64,000 nt of DNA from JAPLUA01 sp964625855 (GCA_964625855.1 CAZVFC010000008.1:1-64000), one strand, 5' to 3'; positions 21,137 through 31,200 are shown, numbered from the stretch's first letter. Made by a program: numbers and translations. Notes: generated by a model from the sequence alone, not told the origin.

Positions 21137-21373
21137 ATGAACGTTGAAACGCCTAAACGCAATGCTCTCATCACCGGTGGAGCACGAGGAATCGGTGCGG
21201 CAGCCGCAAGAGCGCTGGCTGAAGATGGTCACCGTGTATTCATCAACTTTGTCAACAGCACCCAAAAAGCAACCGAGCTTGCTGAAGAGATAAAAAGCAA
21301 TGGAGGCGAGGCGATTGCGGTTCGGGCCGATGTCCGGAACCGCGGATCCGGCCCGTTGACGAACTTCCGTTAG
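21137..21373 (+). pseudogene. 5' part of a second short-chain dehydrogenase/reductase gene
   Basis: Starts MNVETPKRNALITGGARGIG, the canonical TGGxxGIG nucleotide loop, and continues normally to AVRADVRN near residue 70. The frame then ends eight codons later, at a junction near 21,345 where the opposite strand begins to encode an exported protein. It has a good start and could still be translated, but lacks the catalytic Ser-Tyr-Lys. It is downstream of the C-terminal half at 20,583, so the two halves are in the wrong order to be one split gene. Confidence 0.78.
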
Positions 21374-21613
21374 CGCCTTTTCAATTCTGTTTAGGGCGCC
21401 ATTCACCTCTTCGGTGGTTTCAGGCAACCGCATGGATGCTGTGGTGGACGATACTCGGCCAGAGCCGGCACTCTGGGTCCCCGCGTGCAAAGGTGAGGCT
21501 GCCAACCAGCAAGCCAGGGCAATGAGGAGGTTCAGCCTGGTGCGGGTTGCGGGGTGCGATATTCCGTCTAATTGGTTGTCCGTGCTCTTGGAATCAATGC
21601 CACAGGCGTTCAT
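21345..21613 (-). pseudogene. truncated exported protein
   Basis: From the ATG at 21,613 the product has a signal peptide-like stretch (NLLIALACWLAASPLHAG) and then a helix (EEVNGALNRIEKALTEVRQR). At about 21,345 it runs into the SDR fragment on the opposite strand and the frame continues only into antisense sequence. The original protein's 3' part is therefore gone. It lies 170 bp downstream of another minus-strand exported-protein gene with a similar signal peptide. Confidence 0.45.
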
Positions 21614-21783
21614 CCGATCTCGTAAGAAATCAGACGAGCAAGTCGCTGGTTTGCAGGCAGGCGGCTGGCTCTCGTTTCTGACGTCATCGCTCCGACCAAA
21701 GATCGGTTGGTGCGCTAACCAAGAACAGGACCAGGCAGTGAACGGAAACCCCTGCTTTGGGTCAACTGTTAGCCTGTTTGCAT

Positions 21784-22671
21784 TCACTGGTCACCAGAGA
21801 TGCCAAATATGGGAAACGAAGGGACGAAATCTGAACGCGAAAACCGTTGGTTCAGGACAATATTGGTATGGATTTCGGTGAGCGTGAAACCTTGCATCGC
21901 ACGAATTACCTCCGCATCGCATGAAACGCTAACCGCCGCTCTCCGAATCGCCTCCGTGCTAATCACGATCTGTGCTTGATGAATCAGGAAATCCTGCTTT
22001 CCAATCCAAAGCGATCTTGTCCAGCCCTCGGGTCCCCATGTTACGACATAGCAGCCTACGTTCCCCAGTCTTTCCTCGGCCAGCCGACGTTCACTGAAGA
22101 CCGCGTTTTCTACTTGCGCCGCTTGGTCCCCCCATTGCCGCTTGAAGAACATCCGCGGAACAGTTGTTGTCACGCCATAGGAAGAAACGGCCGCGTGGGT
22201 CAGAGCAATGTCCTGGTTTTGCTCCTTCCGCAATCCGCACCACGGGTCGTAAAGGAGATGGTATACACTCGAAGACCAGACGGCTTCCAAATTGGACTGT
22301 GCTGAAAGCAAGGTGGCCTCGTTCTTCCGGCTCCATTCGATGCGATAGAAACTTGGGTGGGCCAACCTGGTGGTGAAAGTGATAATCGGCTTTTCGTCCC
22401 TGAACGTCAGGCGGACGCAACCCTCATCGCTGTAGCTTGCCAGCGAGCCATACTTCTCCTGGACTTTCGTGAGTATTTGGGCTGGCGAAAGACCATCGCC
22501 GGTTGCCTCCCCCACTCCCGCATGGACCGGCGACGCAGCACCAATCGCTAACAGGACGACGACCCTGATGGCAGCTGACGCTTTGAATAACGAACCCCTT
22601 GTGGTTTCCGCTGAACCGCGATCTGGTCGGGCTGGACTCCTATGCTTTTGAGATACTGCGTTTGCTTTCAT
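21784..22671 (-). CDS. exported DUF2092/LolA-like protein
   Basis: A 295-residue protein. A signal peptide ends near residue 50 (VVLLAIGAASPVHAG). ILTKVQEKYGSLASYSDEGC is a typical opening of LolA-fold, DUF2092-like periplasmic proteins, and beta-rich repeats follow, including FTTRLAHPSFYRIEW and GPEGWTRSLWIGKQDFLI. These proteins bind lipid-like ligands in the periplasm. The start at 22,671 was preferred over an upstream in-frame ATG, because it gives a standard N-region before the signal peptide. Confidence 0.65.
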   Translation of the reverse strand: MKANAVSQKHRSPARPDRGSAETTRGSLFKASAAIRVVVLLAIGAASPVHAGVGEATGDGLSPAQILTKVQEKYGSLASYSDEGCVRLTFRDEKPIITFTTRLAHPSFYRIEWSRKNEATLLSAQSNLEAVWSSSVYHLLYDPWCGLRKEQNQDIALTHAAVSSYGVTTTVPRMFFKRQWGDQAAQVENAVFSERRLAEERLGNVGCYVVTWGPEGWTRSLWIGKQDFLIHQAQIVISTEAIRRAAVSVSCDAEVIRAMQGFTLTEIHTNIVLNQRFSRSDFVPSFPIFGISGDQ

Positions 22672-23115
22672 GAATTCTGGCCTCACCTCCGGGTCAACTT
22701 TTCGACCAAATGCGAGGTGTCTTATGCTTAAGCACCAGCCGTGCCACGGGGCGAAAACAGATCTTAAGTGATGGGAAGAGAGTGTATTACGTAAATTGGA
22801 ATGCAAATGCAGGTGGGTCAACAAATCGTCCTGTAGAAATAATGAGCCCACCACTGGCAAACGGGAGCTGAGGGTGGTATCGGGTCGGGATCAACCGCAA
22901 GCTCCCTCCAGACTGAGTCGTTTGCCCCCAGAGGCTCTGGCAGTTTCCACCCGAGGTTTCCGGCTCTTCGGGGCTCACCATGGTGATCGAGGGTCGTCGC
23001 CGCGGCAGAAGATCGCGGACGCGGCCAACGGAAACACTGAGCTTCTTGAGCATCATCCAAGGTAGCAGCCAATCATCACTTGACTCAAATGCAGGGAGGA
23101 ATTGCCAAAAGCAGG
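22672..23115. other. no supported gene
   Basis: Contains the presumed promoter region of the exported protein gene and AT-rich patches, but no recognisable coding sequence. A 146-codon minus-strand frame here lacks any family and overlaps the sigma-54-type regulatory unit. Confidence 0.4.
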
Positions 23116-23252
23116 ACGGATTCTCAACTCGAATCGGACGATAGCTTGAACTCGCAATATTCAGACCCAACAATGGGCCGAAGCCAAGCGTCTGCAACGT
23201 GCTGCAAACAATCCAGTTACCAATCACACATCAGGTTGGCACACACTATGTT
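23116..23252 (+). promoter_or_regulatory. sigma-54-type regulatory unit, copy 1
   Basis: The upstream block has TTCTCAACTC and CGGACGATAGCTTG (23,121-23,148) followed by ATTCAGACCCA. It lies 102 bp before a promoter-like TTGGCACACACTATGTT (23,236-23,252), with GG and GT spaced as the -24/-12 pair. Three further copies are at 25,434, 41,293 and 49,405. This one is the only copy without a thioredoxin start at the fixed distance downstream. The next gene is a small lipoprotein at 23,399. Confidence 0.65.
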
Positions 23253-23398
23253 AAGGAAGCTCTGAAAGGCTAACTCGGCCACCGATGTTGGTGATCGGAC
23301 GAGCCGAACCGATGAGATGCTGTGGTTAGCACCCGGTGCTCGCGTTCAACGGGTGAGCACTTTGGCCAGTGAGTTGTCGCTTCTTGGGAAGGACGAAC

Positions 23399-23590
23399 AT
23401 GGAATGCAAGATCATAGTGTTTGCGGGCGTGTGCGTGGCCTTGCTCGCCTGCATGTGGCGAGGCGGGCCGTGCTCCACACTGTGGAGGCGGTGCAAAGAG
23501 CGTCTGGCAACCAGGCTGCCAGAAAGCAGGAATAGTCCCGGCGAGAAACTGGCCGGGTCGCGCGAACCGAAGGAATCGGGCGGACGCTGA
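23399..23590 (+). CDS. small putative lipoprotein
   Basis: A 63-residue product. MECKIIVFAGVCVALLAC gives a short signal peptide with a lipobox-like LLAC (Cys18). The rest is basic and polar. It is supported by AAGGA eight bases before the ATG and by the sigma-54-type unit about 150 bp upstream. No family recognised. Confidence 0.5.
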   Translation: MECKIIVFAGVCVALLACMWRGGPCSTLWRRCKERLATRLPESRNSPGEKLAGSREPKESGGR

Positions 23591-23774
23591 GCCGCGGCCC
23601 AAGGTGGCGTTCGGAAGCAGGTGCCCGTGCGAAGACGCAAGCGGGGACTGCAGCATTTGGCGACCCGGCCAGCCTCGCCTGCGCCTGGCCAGGAGAGGAC
23701 CTAAGCCTGTTCATCGAGGGAAGCCCTGATCGTGACCTCGGCCTGGGCTTGATGATACGCCCTGCGACCCACAA

Positions 23775-25403
23775 TCACTTGCCGGGGCGCTTGATCGCCG
23801 CCTTCTTCATCCGCGAGAGCAAGGTAGTAGCCTTCACTCCCAAAAGGTCTGCGGCTCCGTGCGCTCCTTTGATCTTCCATCCGGCGTGTTCCAGAACCGC
23901 GACGAGATTCTCGCGCTCGCGACGCTGCATTTCCGCCTCGGTGAAGAACTCGCCGCTGGCTTTGGGACCAGGAGGGGAGACGGATGCAGCCGGAGGCGGG
24001 GAGGAATCTGTCGTGGGCAGGTCGAAGAACAGGGAACTGCCCCGCGCCAGTATCACCGCGCGCTCGATCACGTTGCGCAGTTCCCGAACGTTGCCAGGCC
24101 AATCGTAGTTCTGAAGTCGGGCCACCGCCGCTCGCGTCAACCGCGGCCTGGGGCACCGGAGTTCCTTCACGGACAGATCGACGAAGTGTTTCGCCAGAAG
24201 CGGAATGTCGTCCTTCCGCTCCTTGAGGGTCGGGACATGGATCGGGAAAACGTGGAGCCGGTAATAGAGGTCCTCACGAAAGCGGTGGGCCGACACTTCC
24301 TTCTTCAAGTCCCGGTTGGTCGCCCCGATAATTCGCACGTTCGCCTGCCGCGTCCGGTCATCCCCCACGCGCTCATAACGCTTTTCCTGCAGGACCCGCA
24401 GTAGTTTGCCCTGCATTTCCATAGGCAGTTCACCGATTTCGTCCAGAAACAGGGTCCCACCCTCGGCCGTTTCAAAGCGACCAGGCCGGTCTTTGATGGC
24501 GCTTGTGAATGCGCCTTTCACGTGGCCGAAGATCTCGCTTTCGAACAACTCCTTTGGGATCGACGCGCAATCGACACGAACCAAGGGGTTGTCTTTGCGC
24601 CCGCTCCGGCGGTGGATCTCGTGCGCGACCAAGTCCTTGCCCGTGCCCGTTTCACCGAGGATGAGGACCGAGGCTTCCGTCGGGGCCACCAAGTCAATCT
24701 GGCTGATGATCTGTCGCAAGGCGGCGCTTTGACCAACGAGGTCGCCGAAGGCCTTGGCCTCCACCACCTCCTCCTGCAGATAGGTGTTTTGCTGTTCGAG
24801 CTGCGCCTTGAGGCGCTGGATTTCCTCAAAAGCCCGCGCATTGGCAATGGCGGCACCGATGTGATCGGCAAAAATCTGCCCCCAAGGGAGCGCCTCATCT
24901 GGCATGTCCGCACGAACATATGCGGCAGTGACTCCCAAGACCTCGCCTTTGAATGTGATTGGCGATCCGCTGAATCCACGAATTTGTTCTCGCTCCAGAC
25001 ATTCAAATTCGTCCAGTTCCGCCGGCATCTCGTCCGGGCCCCTCAGGATATACTGCTGACCTGTGGCGGCCACCTTGCCCACCAAACCGGCCCCCAGCGG
25101 CATCCGCGTGTTGGGATCGTCGAAACGCGGCATGCCCGCCTCAGAATCAGATAATGAATTGCCCAGACCGGCAACCAGGTGCAGGCAGCGGGTCTGATCG
25201 GGGCACTTGGACCTTTGAGGACAAACGGAACATCGGTCTCCCTTATCGACCAACCAGATCTGAACGCAGGCCATGTCCGGGCGTTCCATCGCGCGGCGGA
25301 TGAGCTTCTGAAGCAGGTGTTCTACCGATTGCTCGTGAGCAATGTCCAGGAGCAAGCGCGTGGCAAAGTTCTGATCGAACCGACTATCGCTACTTGATTC
25401 CAC
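23775..25403 (-). CDS. GAF-AAA-Fis sigma-54-dependent activator
   Basis: A 542-residue enhancer-binding protein, from a GTG start. The N-terminal GAF-type sensor (about 20-200) contains a cysteine cluster Cys58-x2-Cys61-x5-Cys67-x5-Cys73. The AAA+ domain has GETGTGKD (Walker A), GAFTSA in place of the usual GAFTGA sigma-54 contact loop, and GGTLFLDEIGE (Walker B). A Fis-type helix-turn-helix ends the protein (LGVKATTLLSRMKKA). It is divergent from the thioredoxin-like gene, whose promoter is a sigma-54-type unit. It is the obvious candidate regulator of all four units in the window, by inference. Confidence 0.9.
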   Translation of the reverse strand: MESSSDSRFDQNFATRLLLDIAHEQSVEHLLQKLIRRAMERPDMACVQIWLVDKGDRCSVCPQRSKCPDQTRCLHLVAGLGNSLSDSEAGMPRFDDPNTRMPLGAGLVGKVAATGQQYILRGPDEMPAELDEFECLEREQIRGFSGSPITFKGEVLGVTAAYVRADMPDEALPWGQIFADHIGAAIANARAFEEIQRLKAQLEQQNTYLQEEVVEAKAFGDLVGQSAALRQIISQIDLVAPTEASVLILGETGTGKDLVAHEIHRRSGRKDNPLVRVDCASIPKELFESEIFGHVKGAFTSAIKDRPGRFETAEGGTLFLDEIGELPMEMQGKLLRVLQEKRYERVGDDRTRQANVRIIGATNRDLKKEVSAHRFREDLYYRLHVFPIHVPTLKERKDDIPLLAKHFVDLSVKELRCPRPRLTRAAVARLQNYDWPGNVRELRNVIERAVILARGSSLFFDLPTTDSSPPPAASVSPPGPKASGEFFTEAEMQRRERENLVAVLEHAGWKIKGAHGAADLLGVKATTLLSRMKKAAIKRPGK

Positions 25404-25433
25404 AGTTGGAAAACACTATCAGAGGCCGGTCGG

Positions 25434-25565
25434 TTTTTCAACTAGATCCGGACGATAATTCGGGAGGTCAATTTTTAGACCCACACACGACTGCTATTAC
25501 AACATGCATAACATATTGTAGCATTGAGTGTTACACATATTTCACGAGCTGGCATGAGTCGTGTT
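25434..25565 (+). promoter_or_regulatory. sigma-54-type regulatory unit, copy 2
   Basis: The upstream block TTTTTCAACTAGATC then CGGACGATAATTCG (25,434-25,462), followed by TTTTTAGACCCA, stands 101 bp before CTGGCATGAGTCGTGTT (25,549-25,565). The ATG of the thioredoxin-like gene follows the promoter after exactly 36 bases. The spacing GG to GT (12 positions) and the TGGCA core fit a -24/-12 promoter, but the -12 element has GT where GC is usual. Confidence 0.7.
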
Positions 25566-25600
25566 CAATGGGTGATGGACCGTATGATTCAGTCGCAAAT

Positions 25601-25945
25601 ATGAACGCTGAACAAACACAGAACACGGAAATCGGCGAAACGAACTTCGAGTCGGAGGTTCTGAAGTCGAAACAGCCTGTAATTGTCGCGTTTTCGGCTC
25701 CGTGGAGTCAAGCCTGTCGCGTCATCAGGTCGGTGCTGGATGAAGTCGCGACCGCTTGTTCCGGGAAGGCCAAATTCTTGAGAGTCAACGTGGATGACCA
25801 TCCAGATCTTGGAATCTGGTATGACATCCAGTCCATCCCGACCTTGCTATGCTTCGTCAGCGGCAAGGAATGTGTCCGAATCGTGGGAACCGCGAGCAAG
25901 GAGGCGATTCTCTCCAAGCTGGAGCCTTTTCTCCCCCGCGCCTGA
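25601..25945 (+). CDS. thioredoxin-like protein with WSQAC active site
   Basis: A 114-residue thioredoxin-fold protein. The strand VIVAFSAPWSQACR (residues 27-40) carries the active site, where WCGPC is replaced by W-S-Q-A-C, so only Cys39 remains. The cis-proline is in QSIPTLLCF, and the length is normal. It cannot act as a dithiol reductase; a monothiol or binding role is possible. The start is fixed by the sigma-54-type promoter and by a conserved 36-base leader shared with two decayed copies at 41,462 and 49,559. Confidence 0.85.
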   Translation: MNAEQTQNTEIGETNFESEVLKSKQPVIVAFSAPWSQACRVIRSVLDEVATACSGKAKFLRVNVDDHPDLGIWYDIQSIPTLLCFVSGKECVRIVGTASKEAILSKLEPFLPRA

Positions 25946-25978
25946 AACCAACCCTTCCACGAACCAAGGAACCTCCAA

Positions 25979-26320
25979 ATGCCAAAGACCAAGCCAATGA
26001 ACTCTGTGACTTCTGGGCGAGCCCCGAACGCCTGGGCGGCGAGCTTGCCTGCTGGCCGGAGTCTCCATCACGTGAGTTTTTTTTGCGAAGCGACAAACGC
26101 GCATCACATCTCCCTGGTGGGAGATTTCAATCGCTGGAACCCCGCTGCCACACCAATGAATCGGATGCCTGACGGCCGTTGGATGGCCAGCTTGGAACTT
26201 CCTCACGGTCATCATCGGTATCTGTTTCTCGTGGACGGCGAAACACAGCTCGACCCAAAGGCGGGTGGTACGACGCGCAACGAGCGCAACGAACCGGTCT
26301 CCCTCATCGCCGTCAGCTGA
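25979..26320 (+). CDS. stand-alone CBM48/glycogen-binding-like protein
   Basis: A 113-residue single-domain protein. HHVSFFCEATNAHHISLVGD and the FNRWNPAATPM, DGRWMASLEL and YLFLVDGETQLDP pieces define the CBM48 sandwich. It follows the thioredoxin-like gene by 33 bases and is probably in the same sigma-54-type operon. It is very close to the 19,320 copy, including the NERNEPVSL C-terminus. Confidence 0.75.
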   Translation: MPKTKPMNSVTSGRAPNAWAASLPAGRSLHHVSFFCEATNAHHISLVGDFNRWNPAATPMNRMPDGRWMASLELPHGHHRYLFLVDGETQLDPKAGGTTRNERNEPVSLIAVS

Positions 26321-26432
26321 CCATGAACACTGGCTTTTTCAACGCGGAGCCGGAGACGAATGGAAGCCATATTGACAAAGCAAGTCGCTCGGGGCTGCCA
26401 GAGCCCCGACGAGCAAGCAGCCCCCTCAGTAT

Positions 26433-26972
26433 ATGAATCCAAGCACACTTAATTCCCAGGTAACGTCCAGGTCTAGCACGAACCTTCTGGACGCCATCAG
26501 AGCCACCCGAGAGAGCATCGGGGAAGGCCTCAACGACGACGAGTTCACGCGCTTGCTCCGACTGGCGGCGCTGCCGACCGAAGCGGGGTTTGCGTTCCTA
26601 AGCTTCTGCAGCGGGATAGTGACGCTGAGCGTCCCTCGCCAGGACCTAGCGGCCTGGCACCCGGAAAAGGGCTGGATCACGCCGGAGAAGGCGAGGATTG
26701 GCAAGATGATCGCGGACAAATACGGACTTTCGCTCGGTGAACCGCCCGATCAGTCATCGAGTTTCCGATTCCCAAGTTCGGGCGCGGCGAACAATCACCA
26801 TCACCTGGAACTTAGAAACCGTCGGGACGCCATTGTAGTCGCTCACCCCAATTATCTCAAAGTGCGCATGTTCGGCGCGAGCCCCGAAAGCCGATACGTT
26901 TGGGATGCGAATAAGCCGGTGCTGCTAGGCCCGGATTTGCTGCAGGACCTTTCGGCCCTGTATCAGCAGTGA
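26433..26972 (+). CDS. hypothetical protein
   Basis: A 179-residue soluble protein without a recognised family. The N-terminal half is helical and acidic (LLDAIRATRESIGEGLNDDE). Residues about 60-110 include a hydrophobic stretch and PEKARIGKMIADKYGLSLGE. A histidine run NNHHHLELRN (about 123-132) precedes a strand region. It sits between the thioredoxin/CBM48 pair and the RND pump, in the same direction, with 110 bp upstream. No signal peptide. Confidence 0.6.
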   Translation: MNPSTLNSQVTSRSSTNLLDAIRATRESIGEGLNDDEFTRLLRLAALPTEAGFAFLSFCSGIVTLSVPRQDLAAWHPEKGWITPEKARIGKMIADKYGLSLGEPPDQSSSFRFPSSGAANNHHHLELRNRRDAIVVAHPNYLKVRMFGASPESRYVWDANKPVLLGPDLLQDLSALYQQ

Positions 26973-27020
26973 AGTTCACTCCACATCATCCACTCATCAA
27001 CGACCAGCTGAAGAATCGTA

Positions 27021-28238
27021 ATGCAGATCAATCACCAGGCTCCTGAGGTATTTGTTAAATGGAAAACGGTCCTGATGGCCGTCTTGTGCGGGCTGTCCAT
27101 GACCGCCTGCAACCGGGAGGCGCAAGCTCCGCCGCCCTCCGTGCCAGAAGCGGCAACAGTGACGGTGGCTCGGCAGCAAGTCTTGCTAACCACCGAGCTG
27201 CCCGGCCGCACGTCGCCCTACCTCATCGCGGAAATCCGGCCCCAGGTTAGCGGCCTGATCCAGAAACGGCTGTTCACGGAAGGCTCCGACGTAAAGGCCG
27301 GCCAGGATCTCTATCAGATTGATCCCGCCCCCTTTCAGGCGGCGCTGGACAATGCCAAAGCTGCGCTGAGCCGGGCGGAGGCCAATCTACCGGCCATTCA
27401 GCTGCGGGCGAACCGCTACAAAGACGCCCTGGTCGAAAAAGCCGTCAGCCAGCAAGACTTCGACGATGCTGACGCGACCCTCAAGCAGACCCAAGCCGAC
27501 GTTCAGTATTACCGGGCGATGGTGGAAACGGCGCGCATCAACCTCAATTACACACGGGTGGTTTCTCCGATCCAGGGCCGCATTGGCAAATCCAGCGTGA
27601 CCGACGGCGCCATTGTGACTGCCTACCAGGTTGTGGCGCTGGCCACCATTCAGCAATTGGATCCGATCTATGTCGATGTACCCCAATCTTCCAGCGAACT
27701 GCTCCGATTGCGGCGTTGCTTGGAAGAGAAACAGCTTAACGCCGACGGAACCAACGCCAACCAGGTGCAGCTCATCCTGGAGGACGGCACGAAGTACCCG
27801 TTGGAAGGGACGCTGCAGTTCCGCGACATCTCGGTAGACCCGACCACCGGCTCAGTGGTGCTGCGCATGGTGTTTCCTAACCCAAACAGCGTGTTGCTCC
27901 CGGGCATGTTCGTCCGGGCGGTGGTCCAGCAGGGCGTCAACCAACAGGCAATCCTGATTCCGCAGCAGACAGTGGCTCGCGATCCCAAAGGCAACGCGTT
28001 GGCGCTTCTCGTGGGAACAAACGGCATGGTCGAACAAAGGATGCTCACACTGGATCGGGCCATCGGAGACCAATGGCTGGTTTCCAACGGACTGGTTCCT
28101 GGGGAGCGGGTCATTGCGGAGGGTGGCCAGAAGGTGCGGCCTGGCATGACGGTGAAGGAGATTCCTTTCACGGAGAAGGCCAAATCCGGCGCCAAGCCAA
28201 CCATGGCCGCCCAGGCGGACGGACAGTCGAAGAACTAA
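27021..28238 (+). CDS. RND efflux periplasmic adaptor (AcrA/MexA family)
   Basis: A 405-residue membrane fusion protein. A lipoprotein signal ends at the lipobox SMTAC (Cys about 30). The barrel and lipoyl halves flank a coiled-coil hairpin (ALDNAKAALSRAEANLPAIQ region). VVSPIQGRIGKSSVTDGAIV is the second lipoyl half, and the C-terminal membrane-proximal domain includes GLVPGERVIAEGGQKVRPGM. It links the RND pump to the outer-membrane channel. First gene of a three-gene pump operon; 13 bases separate it from the pump gene. Confidence 0.92.
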   Translation: MQINHQAPEVFVKWKTVLMAVLCGLSMTACNREAQAPPPSVPEAATVTVARQQVLLTTELPGRTSPYLIAEIRPQVSGLIQKRLFTEGSDVKAGQDLYQIDPAPFQAALDNAKAALSRAEANLPAIQLRANRYKDALVEKAVSQQDFDDADATLKQTQADVQYYRAMVETARINLNYTRVVSPIQGRIGKSSVTDGAIVTAYQVVALATIQQLDPIYVDVPQSSSELLRLRRCLEEKQLNADGTNANQVQLILEDGTKYPLEGTLQFRDISVDPTTGSVVLRMVFPNPNSVLLPGMFVRAVVQQGVNQQAILIPQQTVARDPKGNALALLVGTNGMVEQRMLTLDRAIGDQWLVSNGLVPGERVIAEGGQKVRPGMTVKEIPFTEKAKSGAKPTMAAQADGQSKN

Positions 28239-28251
28239 CCCAGAGACCGGT

Positions 28252-31200
28252 ATGTTGTCGAAATTCTTCCTCAAGCGTCCAGTGTTTTCCTGGGTCATCG
28301 CCATCATTCTGATGGTGGCGGGTTGCTTGGCGATTCATACGCTGCCGATCTCGCAATATCCGCCGATTGCGCCGCCGTCCATCGCCATCACAGCGTTTTA
28401 CCCCGGAGCCTCGGCTGAGACGGTGGAAAACAGCGTGACCCAGATTATCGAGCAGAAGATGACAGGTTTTGATCAGATGCTCTATCTCTCGGCCACCAGC
28501 GATTCAGATGGCAACGCGCGCGTGGAGTTGACCTTTGCTCCCGGAACCGATCCGGACCTGGCCTGGGCGCAGGTGCAGAACAAGCTCCAATTGGCCATGG
28601 CCAGCCTGCCGGCGGTGGTTCAAAAGCAAGGGGTGAAAGTGAGCAAATCCACCAAGAACTACCTGTTGCTGGTGGGCCTCATTTCCGAAGACGGCAGCAT
28701 GGATGGCAACGATTTGCGCGACTATGCCCAATCCAGCCTGGAGAACGTGCTGTCGAGGGTGCCTGGCGTGGGCGAGGTGGAGGAGTTCGGAAGCCAGTAC
28801 TCCATGCGTATCTGGCTCAATCCCAACAGACTCACCGATTACGGCATGACGGTTGATGATGTGATCGCCGCGCTGCAGGCCTACAACGTCCAAGTCTCGG
28901 CCGGCCAGTTTGGGGGCGCGCCTGCCATGCCAAGCCAGCGGCTCAATGCTTCCATTATTGTCCAGAGCCTGCTCAAAACCCCGGAGGAGTTTGCCGCCAT
29001 TCCCCTGCGCACTAACCCGGACGGTTCGGTGGTGCGGGTGAAGGATGTGGGCCGGACCGAGCTGGGCACCGAATCTTACAGTGTCGAAGCCTTCTTCAAT
29101 GGGAAAGATGCGGCCTTAATGGCCATCCGGCAGGCAGCGGGTGCCAACGCCCTGCAAACCGCCGACAATATCCGCTCCAAGCTCAAAGAGATGGAAGCTT
29201 TCTTTCCCACCGGCATGAAGGTGGTCTATCCCTACGACACCACGCCCTTTGTCAAAGTGGCAATTGAGGAGGTGGTGAAGACCCTCTTTGAGGCCATCAT
29301 TTTGGTCTTCTTGGTCATGTACCTGTTCATGGGCAACATGCGGGCCACATTGATTCCGACGATCGCTGTGCCAGTGGTTATCCTGGGAACCTTTGCAGTG
29401 CTGGGGCTAATGGGTTTTTCCATCAACATGCTGACGATGTTTGCCATGGTGCTGGCCATCGGCCTCCTGGTAGACGACGCCATCGTGGTGGTGGAGAACG
29501 TCGAACGGATCATGAGTGAGGAGGGGCTTTCGCCGCTGGAAGCGACCAGCAAGTCCATGGATCAGATCACTAGTGCTCTGATCGGCATCGGGTTGGTGCT
29601 CTCGGCGGTGTTCGGCCCGATGGCCTTCTTCAGTGGGTCCACAGGGGTCATCTACCGGCAGTTCTCGGTCACCATCATTGCCTCAATGCTACTGTCGGTG
29701 GTGGTGGCGTTAGTGCTCACCCCGGTTCTCTGCGCAACCTTTCTCAAACCGGTGCCCAAGGGCCATGAAGCGGCTGAAGGCGGGGTCTGGTTCCTGCGGC
29801 CCTTCTTCCGGTGGTTTGACCGGTTGTTCTTCGGCGCACGGGACCGTTACCTCAAGGTGGTCGGGCATTCGTTAGGAAGAAAGCTACGCTACGGAATGGT
29901 GTTTCTCCTGATTGTCGTGGCCATGGCCCTCCTCTTCAAACGGATGCCCACCGCCTATCTGCCCGATGAAGACCAGGGCATTCTCCTTGTCCAGGCTCTG
30001 CTTCCCGCGAACTCGAGCATAGAACAAACCAAGGCGATCATGGAAGGCGTCAAAAATTACTTCCAGGAACACGAGAAAGAGGCTGTTGAGTCCTGCATGC
30101 TCGTTTCGGGCGCCAACTTGTCCGGACGCGGACAGAACGCGGGGGTAGCCTTTGTCCGGCTTCGCGACTGGAAGCTTCGCGACCGGCCCGAACTCAAGGT
30201 CTCAGCCGTGGCCACCCGGGCCATGGCCGAGTTTTCCAAAATCCGCAACGCGATGGTGTTCGCCTTTTCGCCCCCGGCGGTGGTCGAGTTGGGCCAAGCC
30301 AAGGGCTTCGATTTTCAGTTGTTGGATCGGGGTGGCCTTGGACATGCCCAGTTAATGGCCGCACGCAATCAATTGCTCGGCATGATCGCCCAAAGCCCGG
30401 TATTGACCCGCGTACGGCCTAACGGTTTTGAAGACGTGCCGGAGTTCCAGATCGATGTGGACTGGGACAAGGCGGGCGCGCAGGGGATTCCCATTACTTC
30501 CATCCATGATACGATTTCGGCCAATTTCGGCAGCGCGTATGTCAATGACTTCATCCAAGGCGGCCGTGTCAAACGCGTCTATGTGCAGGCCGACTCCTGT
30601 TACCGCATGCTGCCCTCGGACCTGGAGCGGCTCTATGTGCGTAACAACGCCGGTAAGATGGTGCCTTTCTCCTCCTTTGCGTCCGGGCACTGGATTTCTG
30701 GCTCGCCCAAACTGGAACGCTTTAATGGCTTTCCTTCAATCAACATCCTGGGCGAATCGGCTCCAGGCCGCAGCTCCGGCGAGGCGATGGGGGAAATGGA
30801 AAAGTTTGTCAAGAAGTTGCCGCGTGGGGTCGGGTTTGACTGGAACGGACTCTCATATCAGGAGCGGCAGGCTGGCACGCAAACGGCGCCACTATACGCC
30901 TTTTCCATCCTGGTCATCTTTCTTTGCCTGGCGGCGCTATACGAGAGCTGGCCCATCCCGATATCGATTCTGCTGGCGCTGCCTTTGGGCGCCATCGGTG
31001 GTGTGCTTGCCACAACCTTTCGCGGCCTGCCCAACGACGTGTATTTCCAGATCGGATTGCTGACGACACTGGGCCTGACCACTAAGAACGCCATTCTGAT
31101 CGTGCAGTTCGCCAAAGCGCGCTTCGAGGAGGGCATGAGCCTGATAGACGCCACCCTGGAAGCGGCCAAGCTGCGGTTGCGTCCAATCGTCATGACTTCG

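Noticed and set aside
21086..21787. 233-codon minus-strand frame as one intact gene
   Set aside because: Its end runs antisense to the SDR fragment and its start runs before a normal signal peptide; only about 21,345-21,613 looks coding.
23236..23252. classical sigma-54 consensus claim without reservation
   Set aside because: All four promoters have GT rather than GC at the -12 position. The call is kept as sigma-54-type because of the spacing and the neighbouring activator, not as an exact match.
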